Below, piece after piece: positions 1-4,682 of a DNA stretch of 7,755 nucleotides. Position numbers and translations under genes: made by a program. Source of the DNA: an uncultured Eubacteriales bacterium (GTDB taxonomy: Bacteria; Bacillota_A; Clostridia; Christensenellales; Aristaeellaceae). The stretch covers positions 1 through 7,755 of the forward strand of contig OMRS01000048.1 of NCBI GenBank assembly GCA_900313545.1, read 5' to 3'. Position 1 is the first letter of the stretch. Every line of letters starts with the position of its first letter. Below the pieces are notes generated by a model. It saw nothing but the letters and a program-made list of their open reading frames with translations, did not search any database and was not told the origin of the DNA.

Positions 1-1
1 G

Positions 2-76
2 CCCGGCCTGCCAAAATCCCCGGCGGCGGAGCGCATCGACGTGGATGAGAACGGACGGATCACGGGGCTGTTCTGA
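2..76 (+). CDS. C-terminal end of an unrecognised protein (5' truncated by window edge)
   Basis: Reading in the frame that starts at base 2 gives 24 open codons ending in ...DENGRITGLF and a TGA stop. The codon choice (GCG, CGC, GAC, CTG, ATC) matches the real genes in the window. A strong terminator hairpin begins 44 nt after the stop, as expected for the end of a plus-strand transcript. The tail is hydrophilic and too short to assign to a family, so no function is proposed. It converges with the hydrolase gene on the minus strand. It is called as coding from the frame, codon use and terminator only. Confidence 0.55.
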   Translation, partial: PGLPKSPAAERIDVDENGRITGLF

Positions 77-120
77 GCTGCTGTGTAAATGAAGCATCCG
101 CACCGGCGGATGGGTGATAA

Positions 121-172
121 AAAACAAACCGCCGCGGACAGGAGATGATTCCTGCCCGCGGCGGTTTGTTTT
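121..172. terminator. Strong bidirectional intrinsic terminator
   Basis: This is a near-perfect inverted repeat. Bases 121-137 pair with 156-172 and 139-143 pair with 150-154, with one A/C mismatch (138/155) and a 6-nt loop (gatgat). The GC-rich core (ccgccgcgg) is flanked by A-rich sequence on the left and T-rich sequence on the right. It can therefore act as a rho-independent terminator in both directions, serving the plus-strand gene ending at 76 and the minus-strand operon ending at 286. Confidence 0.9.
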
Positions 173-285
173 CGGTTCCGGGAGAAAAGCGGATTCGGGG
201 TGGGTGAGAACGGTGCGGGAAGCTTTGCTTCGCTGCAGGTTCTGCGGACCATACCCGGAAGGCGCTCCCGTCCGTCATGAAATGC

Positions 286-1098
286 CTACCGGAGTATCCA
301 CTGGTTGGGCGCGGTGCTCTGATCGATCACCCGGATGCCCTTTTCATCGCACCATGCTTTCAGATCCTTGGCCGCCCACTGTTCTCCGACCATCAGCCAC
401 TCCGGGGCGTCAAAGACCATGATTTCAGGCGACAGGGCGTCGTAGAAGGAGCTGGGCATGGACGCGTTTCCGTGGTGACCCGGCTGGACGTACTTTGCGG
501 AGAGCCGCTCCGCACCATACAGCCGCAGCAGCAGTTCCCCCATGGCCGGCTGATGGACATCCCCCATAAACAGGATGCTCTCCTGATGATGGGTCACCTT
601 GAAGACCAGGGAGGAGTTGTTGGGCCAGTCGGAGGCGGTTTCACGGGTCAGATCGTCCCAGGCGCTGAAAAACTCGAAATGCAGGGTCCCCACATCCATC
701 GTATCCCCGCGCTGCATGACCCGGATGTTGTCCGCGCCTGCGGTCGCCTCTGCATATTTCTGGTAGATCTCCGGCACATCCCACCACTGGGCAACTTCGT
801 TAAAGGTCTCCAGATCCAGACCTGTCACGCAGATCTGTCCGATGCTGTCCTTCATCTCAGGATACAGCTCTGCCAGGGCTCCGCAGTGGTCCGGGTGGAA
901 GTGGGTCAGAATCCAGGTGTGAACCTTTCCGCCATGATTGCGGATCACCTTCCGGACCTGGTCCGCGTTTTCCACCCATCCGCCGTCGATGATCACCAGG
1001 GTTCCGTCATGTTTGGTCAGGGTGTAGAACATGGACTGACTGCCGGTGGCGTCGACGTACTGGGTGACGGTCCACTCATCCCCGTAGGTGTAGTTCAC
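286..1098 (-). CDS. ComEC-like metallo-beta-lactamase-fold hydrolase, probably membrane-anchored
   Basis: This is a metallo-beta-lactamase-fold hydrolase of the type forming the C-terminal domain of ComEC/Rec2. Counting from the GTG at 1098 (270 aa), the signatures in order are IIDGG (36-40), the metal-binding HFHPDH (66-71), NNSSLVFKV (160-168), the metal-ligand Asp in LFMGD (D180) and PGHHGN (206-211). NSSLV and PGHHG in particular are ComEC-like. The substrate is unknown; ComEC-family nuclease or phosphodiesterase activity is only an analogy. The frame stays open upstream of 1098 and encodes a hydrophobic segment directly joined to the domain, so the true protein is probably longer, with an N-terminal anchor and the catalytic domain outside the membrane. 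No ribosome binding site precedes the GTG at 1098. The gene lies about 180 nt after nadD on the same strand and may be co-transcribed. The fold assignment is firm; the start is not. Confidence 0.9.
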   Translation of the reverse strand: MNYTYGDEWTVTQYVDATGSQSMFYTLTKHDGTLVIIDGGWVENADQVRKVIRNHGGKVHTWILTHFHPDHCGALAELYPEMKDSIGQICVTGLDLETFNEVAQWWDVPEIYQKYAEATAGADNIRVMQRGDTMDVGTLHFEFFSAWDDLTRETASDWPNNSSLVFKVTHHQESILFMGDVHQPAMGELLLRLYGAERLSAKYVQPGHHGNASMPSSFYDALSPEIMVFDAPEWLMVGEQWAAKDLKAWCDEKGIRVIDQSTAPNQWILR

Positions 1099-1257
1099 AA
1101 AAAAGGCGGTATAGGCCAGGACGAAGACCGTCAGAAGGACAATTCCAAGACGGATGATCTGTTTGTCACTCCTGTTCCAGCTTGTGGAGGTCTGCCGCTG
1201 ATGTGCCGCACTGAAGGAAGGGGAGACACGGATGTCTCCGGGTCTTCCCGGCGGATT
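1099..1257 (-). other. Open in-frame upstream extension encoding a signal anchor, with no usual start codon
   Basis: In frame with the hydrolase, the minus strand is open from 1257 (stop TGA at 1260-1258) down to 1099. Its last 20 codons (1158-1099) read IIRLGIVLLTVFVLAYTAFF, preceded by charged residues RSDKQ. That is a classic N-terminal membrane anchor running straight into the catalytic domain. The extension has no ATG, GTG or TTG codon. A Shine-Dalgarno-like AGGAG (1173-1169) lies 10 nt before an ATC codon at 1158-1156, the best-placed initiation point. A rare ATC/ATT start, a mutated start codon or a sequence error would each explain this. Confidence 0.6.
1222..1239 (-). terminator. Small hairpin between nadD and the hydrolase gene (attenuator or weak terminator)
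   Basis: A 7-bp perfect stem (GGAGACA/TGTCTCC) with a 4-nt loop lies 38 nt after the nadD stop. On the minus strand it is followed by a pyrimidine-rich but not U-rich stretch (CCTTCCTTC), so it is a poor classical terminator. It could partly separate the NAD genes from the hydrolase or protect the mRNA end. Confidence 0.35.
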
Positions 1258-1276
1258 TCAAAGGGAAAGCCGGTGC

Positions 1277-1924
1277 TCAGCCGTCGCAGGCGCTGCTTTG
1301 GGCCAGACGCAGCAGGGTAAAGGGATCCCCGGCTCCCTCCGGCAAAAGCGCCGCGCAGCTCTCGGCCAGTTCCTGCATCTGTCCCAGCAGGGCGCGCACC
1401 CGGGTGGAGGAAATGCCGTTATAGGCGGAGGTGTCCACATCCAGGACCCGCAGCCCGTCGCCCAGGGCGGTGAGGAAGGGGGAGGCCTTGATCACTGCCT
1501 GGCAGTCTTCGCCCTGACGGGGCATGCAGGCGATGCCGAATTCGCGGGCCATCTCGGGCACGTAGCGCCACAGGTGGTCCAGCTCGGGAAGCTTGTCGCT
1601 GCCCAACAGCAGCATGCCGTGGAGTCCATCCCGGTCACGCAGACGGCACAGGGTTTCATAGGTGCGGGGCTGGTGGTCCATGTCCAGCTCAATGGAGGAG
1701 ACCCGCATCCAGGGATGGACGGCGGCGATCTCCTGAAGGAGCCAAAGCCGCTGCGCATCCCCGAAGGCGAAGTCCTTGTGCTGACTTTTGCGGATGTACT
1801 CCGCCCGGGAGGGGACAAAGACCACCTGCTCCAGTCCGCTGGAGAGCAGGCTGGCATGGGCGGCCCCGATGTGGGCCAGGGTGGGCGGGTTGAAGGCACC
1901 GCAAAAGACCAGCGCGCGCGTCAT
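1277..1924 (-). CDS. nadD: Nicotinate-nucleotide adenylyltransferase (NadD family)
   Basis: NadD transfers AMP from ATP to nicotinate mononucleotide, giving deamido-NAD (NaAD), the second Preiss-Handler step, in the cytosol. The 215-aa product has the nucleotidyltransferase signature GAFNPPTLAH at residues 9-18, which is the GxFxPxTxxH form of the (H/T)xGH motif with Ala in place of Gly. It also has a GSDKLPELDHLW segment (108-119), comparable to the GxDxxxxLxxW of NadD, and the ISSTRVR ATP-binding motif at 171-177. The length is normal for the family. The ATG start overlaps the nadE stop as ATGA, and a GAGGG ribosome binding site sits 6 nt upstream inside nadE, so translation is probably coupled. 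CoaD (phosphopantetheine adenylyltransferase) shares the fold, but the length and the neighbours pncB and nadE favour NadD. Confidence 0.93.
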   Translation of the reverse strand: MTRALVFCGAFNPPTLAHIGAAHASLLSSGLEQVVFVPSRAEYIRKSQHKDFAFGDAQRLWLLQEIAAVHPWMRVSSIELDMDHQPRTYETLCRLRDRDGLHGMLLLGSDKLPELDHLWRYVPEMAREFGIACMPRQGEDCQAVIKASPFLTALGDGLRVLDVDTSAYNGISSTRVRALLGQMQELAESCAALLPEGAGDPFTLLRLAQSSACDG

Positions 1925-2691
1925 AGGGTGCCCTCGCCGGTGGAGGAGAGAACGGGAGGCATATGGCGCTTGAAGGCATTGGCCCGTTCCCGCCTGCGGA
2001 TCTGTTCGTCAGTGGCGGCATCCCCGCAGGTGCCTTTGCGGATATAGTCGTGGATGCTCTGATAGGAAAGGCCCATCTTTTCCTCGTCGCTCATGCCGGA
2101 CAGGCCGTCGGTGGGTGTTTTGACCACCAGGTGCCGGGGAATCTCCGGCAGGGTGAGACCGACCTGCACCACCTCCACGCTGGTGAGGGAGAGGAGGGTG
2201 GCAAAATCGCAGGAGGTGTCCCCGTCCCTGGTGCAGTAGCCCACGGTGGCCTCGGAAAGGTTGCCGGTACCGGCAAGGCGCGCCCCCAGGGCCTGGGTGA
2301 TATAACGGAGGGTGGTCATGCGAAGACGCGGGCCCACATTGATATCGCTTTCCCGGCTTTCGGGAAGGTCAAAGCCTTCCCCGTCGCCCGCATGGATTGC
2401 CGCATGGAGGGCGCGGTGCATGGCGCCGATATTGACGGTGCGCGCATGGATGCCCAGGGCGCGGCAGACCTCCATGGAATCGGCGATGTCCGCCTGCTCG
2501 CCGTCGGGCATCATGACCCCGTAGACGTTCTCCGGCCCCAGGGCCCGGGCGCACAGGGCGGCGGTCACGGTGGAATCCTTGCCGCCGGAAATTCCCACCA
2601 CCACCCGGGTGAAGCCCTGCTGTGCGGACAGGCGGCGGATGTTGTCAATCAGATGGTCGCGCGCGGCGACGGCATCAAAGCTGTCTGTCAT
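1921..2691 (-). CDS. nadE: Ammonia-dependent NAD+ synthetase
   Basis: NadE amidates deamido-NAD to NAD+ using ATP, the last step of NAD synthesis. The 256-aa protein is the bare synthetase domain with no N-terminal glutaminase (nitrilase) domain, so ammonia is the expected nitrogen donor. Visible motifs are the ATP-pyrophosphatase P-loop SGGKDST (35-41), NVGPRLRM (118-125), GTGNLSE (141-147), GYCTRDGD (151-158), KTPTDGLSG (191-199) and DEEKMGLSY (202-210). The GDTSCDF segment (157-163) replaces the GDGGxD of classical bacterial enzymes, and I recall this form from short clostridial NadE proteins. The start lies 17 nt inside pncB. A ribosome binding site, GGGAGGG, lies 7 nt before the ATG. The stop overlaps the nadD start by 4 nt. 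Confidence 0.97.
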   Translation of the reverse strand: MTDSFDAVAARDHLIDNIRRLSAQQGFTRVVVGISGGKDSTVTAALCARALGPENVYGVMMPDGEQADIADSMEVCRALGIHARTVNIGAMHRALHAAIHAGDGEGFDLPESRESDINVGPRLRMTTLRYITQALGARLAGTGNLSEATVGYCTRDGDTSCDFATLLSLTSVEVVQVGLTLPEIPRHLVVKTPTDGLSGMSDEEKMGLSYQSIHDYIRKGTCGDAATDEQIRRRERANAFKRHMPPVLSSTGEGTL

Positions 2692-4147
2692 GGTTTTTCC
2701 CTCCCTGCTCGTTGAGCATCTGCATCTTCATCTGATAATAAGCCGGGGACATGTCCAGATAATGGATGTGCGGGTTGGAGAAGCGCTGTTCCTCCTGCCA
2801 GATTTCCGTCTTCAGCTGGAAGCGGACCCGGTCGGCAATCGTGCGGATTTCCTCAGGCTCCTGGGTCCGGATGCCCGAACGGATGACGCACTTCTGAAGC
2901 TTGCGCGCGGTGCAGTTGATAAAGCTTTTCTTTTTCCAGGGACGCATCGGATCCACGAAGGGGTATTCCTCATCCAGGTTCACCGTTTCTCCGGCCATGG
3001 TGATCAGGTCGGCCAGCGCCATGCCCCTCTCGTCATACACGCGGTAGACATCCTTGAGCCCCGGGTTGGTGGTCTTTTCAACGGTATCGGAAATCTTGAT
3101 GCGGGGATCAAACACCCCGTTCTTTCCCACGGCGCACAGCTTGTACACGCCGCCGAAGACCGGTTCGGAGCGGGCGGTGATCATGCGCTCGCCCACGCCG
3201 AAGCCGTCGACGCAGCCGCCCTGGGAGAGGATGGAGGTGATGGTGTATTCGTCCAGACTGTTGGAAATGATGATTTTGGCCTCCGGGAACCCGGCGTCAT
3301 CCAGAAGCTTGCGGGACTTGCGGGTGAGATAGGCCAGGTCTCCGCTGTCGATGCGGATGCCGAAATTGCGGGAGCGGATGCCGGATCTGCGCATCTCTTC
3401 AAAGACCCGGATGGCATTGGGCACACCGCTGCCGAGCACATCATAGGTGTCCACCAGCAGGATGCAGTTGTCGGGGTAGCGCTCGGCGAACTTGCGGAAG
3501 GCCAGCAGTTCGTCCTTGTAATACATGACCCAGCTGTGGGCCATGGTGCCGGAGACGGGAATGCTGAAACGCTGGCCGGCAAGGACGGTGGCGGAGCCGT
3601 TGACGCCGCCGATCATGCAGGCGCGGGCCCCCAGCACGGCCGCGTCGTTGTTGTGGGCCCTGCGCGCGCCGAAATCGGAGACCATCCGGCCGCCGGCCGC
3701 ACGGACCACCCGCTGCGCCTTGGTGGCGATGAGGGACTGATGGTTGAACTGGGTCAGGATTTCGGTCTCCACCAGCTGGGCCTCCACAATGTCCGCCACC
3801 ACGGTGATGACAGGTTCATTGGGGTAGATGATGGTGCCCTCGGGGAAGGCGTACACATCGCCGGTGAAATGGAAGGTGGACAGCCAGTCAAGGAAGCGGC
3901 TGTCGTACAGGCCCAGACTGCGCAGATAAGCGATGTCCGCCTCGTCAAAATGCATGTTTGTCAGGTAATCCACGATCTGCTCAAGGCCTGCAAAGATGGC
4001 AAAGCCGCCTCCGTCCGGATTGCGGCGGTAGAAGACATCGAAGGCGACCTTGGTGCCCTGCTGGTCAGGATCCAGGAAATACCCGTTCGACATGGTCATC
4101 TCATAGAGATCCATCATCATGGACGGGTTGTCGGCATATTTGTTCAC
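2675..4147 (-). CDS. pncB: Nicotinate phosphoribosyltransferase
   Basis: PncB joins nicotinate to PRPP to make nicotinate mononucleotide, the entry step of Preiss-Handler salvage, assisted by ATP hydrolysis through a phosphohistidine. The 490-aa protein has the family landmarks in order: DLYEMTMSNGY (13-23), GGRMVSDFGARRAHN (152-166), SGTMAHSW (199-206) with the likely phosphorylated His204, the PRPP-site DTYD (233-236) followed by GSGVPNAI, GIRIDSGDL (263-271), and GFGVGERMIT (315-324) before GGVYKL (332-337). The length is typical of the Bacillus-like clade. It starts at GTG, supported by AAAGGAGG with a 6-nt spacer. It is the first gene of the operon, behind a clear promoter and a palindrome, and overlaps nadE by 17 nt. 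Nicotinamide phosphoribosyltransferase is unlikely given these motifs and the nadD/nadE partners. Confidence 0.97.
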   Translation of the reverse strand: MNKYADNPSMMMDLYEMTMSNGYFLDPDQQGTKVAFDVFYRRNPDGGGFAIFAGLEQIVDYLTNMHFDEADIAYLRSLGLYDSRFLDWLSTFHFTGDVYAFPEGTIIYPNEPVITVVADIVEAQLVETEILTQFNHQSLIATKAQRVVRAAGGRMVSDFGARRAHNNDAAVLGARACMIGGVNGSATVLAGQRFSIPVSGTMAHSWVMYYKDELLAFRKFAERYPDNCILLVDTYDVLGSGVPNAIRVFEEMRRSGIRSRNFGIRIDSGDLAYLTRKSRKLLDDAGFPEAKIIISNSLDEYTITSILSQGGCVDGFGVGERMITARSEPVFGGVYKLCAVGKNGVFDPRIKISDTVEKTTNPGLKDVYRVYDERGMALADLITMAGETVNLDEEYPFVDPMRPWKKKSFINCTARKLQKCVIRSGIRTQEPEEIRTIADRVRFQLKTEIWQEEQRFSNPHIHYLDMSPAYYQMKMQMLNEQGGKNHDRQL

Positions 4148-4153
4148 GGAAAT

Positions 4154-4161
4154 CCTCCTTT
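4154..4161 (-). promoter_or_regulatory. Ribosome binding site fixing the GTG start of pncB
   Basis: AAAGGAGG on the minus strand is nearly the full anti-16S complement. It lies 6 nt before the GTG at 4147-4145. This spacing supports GTG as the true start, giving MNKYADNPSMMMDLYEMT, a normal N-terminus for the family. Confidence 0.85.
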
Positions 4162-4181
4162 GTCCGGCATGGGGAAACCGG

Positions 4182-4200
4182 TCTGTGATGATATCACAGA
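4182..4200. promoter_or_regulatory. Perfect 19-bp palindrome, candidate operator of the NAD operon
   Basis: TCTGTGATGATATCACAGA has two perfect 8-bp arms around a 3-bp centre. It lies in the pncB 5' untranslated region, about 27-45 nt downstream of the predicted start of transcription and about 20 nt before the ribosome binding site, a typical place for a repressor to block transcription. NAD-gene repressors known in Firmicutes include NiaR, and NrtR acts in many phyla; I cannot assign this site to either from the sequence. The TGTGA-TCACA core has a 5-nt gap, not the 6 nt of a CRP site. Confidence 0.7.
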
Positions 4201-4233
4201 AGGGCCCCTGGGTTTAAATATAAGTCGTGGCAC

Positions 4234-4262
4234 AGCATAATGCGCGGGAATGGGAATGTCAA
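4234..4262 (-). promoter_or_regulatory. Sigma-70-type promoter of the pncB-nadE-nadD operon
   Basis: On the minus strand, a consensus -35 TTGACA (4262-4257) and a -10 TATGCT (4239-4234) are separated by exactly 17 nt. Upstream of the -35 the strand is rich in T and A tracts (about 4263-4345), which may act as an UP element. Transcription would start near 4227, leaving a leader of about 80 nt that contains the palindrome and the ribosome binding site. Confidence 0.85.
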
Positions 4263-4304
4263 GCTTCAAAACATCCTTTGAGAAAAGGAAAAAGCGGGAA
4301 ACAA

Positions 4305-4320
4305 CCATTTTCAAAAATGG
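4305..4320. repeat. 16-bp inverted repeat in the divergent control region
   Basis: CCATTTTCAAAAATGG has 7-bp perfect arms around 2 nt. It sits 43 nt upstream of the pncB -35 box and 66 nt upstream of the plus-strand -35. It could be a regulator site, but in a locally A/T-rich stretch it may also be chance. Confidence 0.3.
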
Positions 4321-4386
4321 GAAAAATGAACAAAAATGACACGGGAATTTTGGAATGCAAAAAGGCGCGCGCCTGCGGGGCACAGA

Positions 4387-4416
4387 TTGCGGAAGGGCAA
4401 TTTGGGGTGGTATACT
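4387..4416 (+). promoter_or_regulatory. Predicted plus-strand promoter for the mgtE transcript
   Basis: TTGCGG (4387-4392) and a consensus-like -10 TATACT (4411-4416) are separated by 18 nt. Transcription would begin near 4423, about 260 nt before the mgtE start. The -10 is strong and the -35 moderate. It is the only good plus-strand promoter seen in this divergent region. Confidence 0.65.
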
Positions 4417-4463
4417 CTTCGAAGGACTGAAGGTCCCAGTTCATCACAAGGTGAGGTGATTTC

Positions 4464-4598
4464 ATGGACGCCGGCGATTATGGCGGGCGATGCGGCGATG
4501 GCAGCTGCGACGTGCCCTTATGCAGTGGACCGGCATCTGTGAGCCGGACCGGGTGCTCCAGCAGACATTGCCCTTTCTGGCAGCGGTCAATGCGGCCC
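4464..4598 (+). CDS. Possible leader ORF with strong ribosome binding site (44 codons, Cys-rich)
   Basis: ATG at 4464 follows AAGGTGAGGTGA at suitable spacing, the best translation start in the leader. It reads MDAGDYGGRCGDGSCDVPLC and then a Ser/Arg/Cys-rich tail to a TGA. The peptide looks less protein-like than the frame at 4490-4642, which it overlaps. It may be an upstream ORF whose translation affects the leader RNA, or the proper start of the other frame if the sequence holds a one-base error. Confidence 0.25.
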
Positions 4599-4642
4599 TG
4601 ACGGCAGGGGGAATCACAGTTCCGATGCCCGTGGGCGCGTGA
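4490..4642 (+). CDS. Hypothetical 50-aa small protein upstream of mgtE
   Basis: This frame starts MRRWQLRRALMQWTGICEPD and ends ...GGITVPMPVGA with TGA. It has a basic, Trp-containing start and a mildly hydrophobic C-terminal half (LPFLAAVNAALTAGG). Its codons look real: by my count 37 of 50 third positions are G or C, with favoured CTG, CAG, GCG, GTG and ATC. The stop lies 40 nt before mgtE, so the two would share a transcript. The ATG has only a weak GGCGG as ribosome binding site, whereas a strong Shine-Dalgarno/ATG sits 26 nt upstream in a different frame. I do not recognise a family. It may be a small protein, a leader peptide or a frameshifted remnant. Confidence 0.38.
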   Translation: MRRWQLRRALMQWTGICEPDRVLQQTLPFLAAVNAALTAGGITVPMPVGA

Positions 4643-4645
4643 CCG

Positions 4646-4671
4646 CTTCCGTTGATTCGAGTAAACGGAAG
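4646..4671 (+). promoter_or_regulatory. Hairpin abutting the mgtE ribosome binding site
   Basis: CTTCCGTT (4646-4653) pairs perfectly with AACGGAAG (4664-4671) around a 10-nt loop. The 3' arm takes up the first bases of the AAGGAGG Shine-Dalgarno (4669-4675) of mgtE, so folding could partly hide it. The hairpin begins just after the small ORF's stop (4640-4642), so ribosomes finishing that ORF could disrupt it. There is no U-tract, so it is not a terminator. Confidence 0.45.
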
Positions 4672-4682
4672 GAGGGGCCCCG

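Larger units (their letters stand above)
4423..4682 (+). promoter_or_regulatory. Long mgtE leader region, possibly regulatory
   Basis: About 260 nt separate the predicted transcription start from mgtE, much longer than a plain untranslated region. The leader contains short stems (GGAC/GTCC near 4426-4437; ATCAC/GTGAT at 4443-4460), a strong Shine-Dalgarno followed by ATG at 4464, a coding-looking small ORF (4490-4642) and a hairpin next to the mgtE ribosome binding site. Many Firmicute mgtE genes carry an M-box Mg2+ riboswitch. The AGGTGAGG at 4449-4456 recalls the start of that motif, but I could not find the rest of the M-box, so no riboswitch is claimed. Confidence 0.4.

Noticed and set aside
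173..285. Possible gene or extra terminator between the two-way terminator and the hydrolase stop
   Set aside because: Only weak 5-bp stems (for example GAAGC-ttt-GCTTC) and short frames without ribosome binding sites are seen; treated as plain intergenic sequence.
277..1320. Long plus-strand open frame opposite the hydrolase gene
   Set aside because: It is a mirror of the hydrolase coding strand in GC-rich DNA. The peptide has no family motif, whereas the minus strand shows a clear HxHxDH enzyme.
1232..2715. Two plus-strand open frames (271 and 250 aa) opposite nadD and nadE
   Set aside because: They are Gly/His/Gln-rich antisense translations of recognisable nadD and nadE, with no ribosome binding site or motif of their own.
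4184..4198. CRP-type site (TGTGA...TCACA)
   Set aside because: The half-sites are separated by 5 nt instead of 6, and CRP control of a NAD operon in this kind of organism is unlikely. It is better described as an unassigned operator.
2570..4240. 556-aa plus-strand open frame opposite pncB
   Set aside because: It is an antisense shadow: pncB on the other strand has all its family motifs. The His/Gly/Asp-rich sequence is the usual product of reading GC-rich codons backwards.
4364..4373. GGCGCGCGCC palindrome upstream of the mgtE promoter
   Set aside because: A 10-bp alternating GC palindrome is expected by chance in GC-rich DNA, and nothing else supports a site.
4448..4600. M-box Mg2+ riboswitch upstream of mgtE
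   Set aside because: Only AGGTGAGG resembles the conserved 5' motif. I could not find the expected later segments (such as GACGCCAATGGGTCAACAG) or an expression platform. A covariance-model search would decide.
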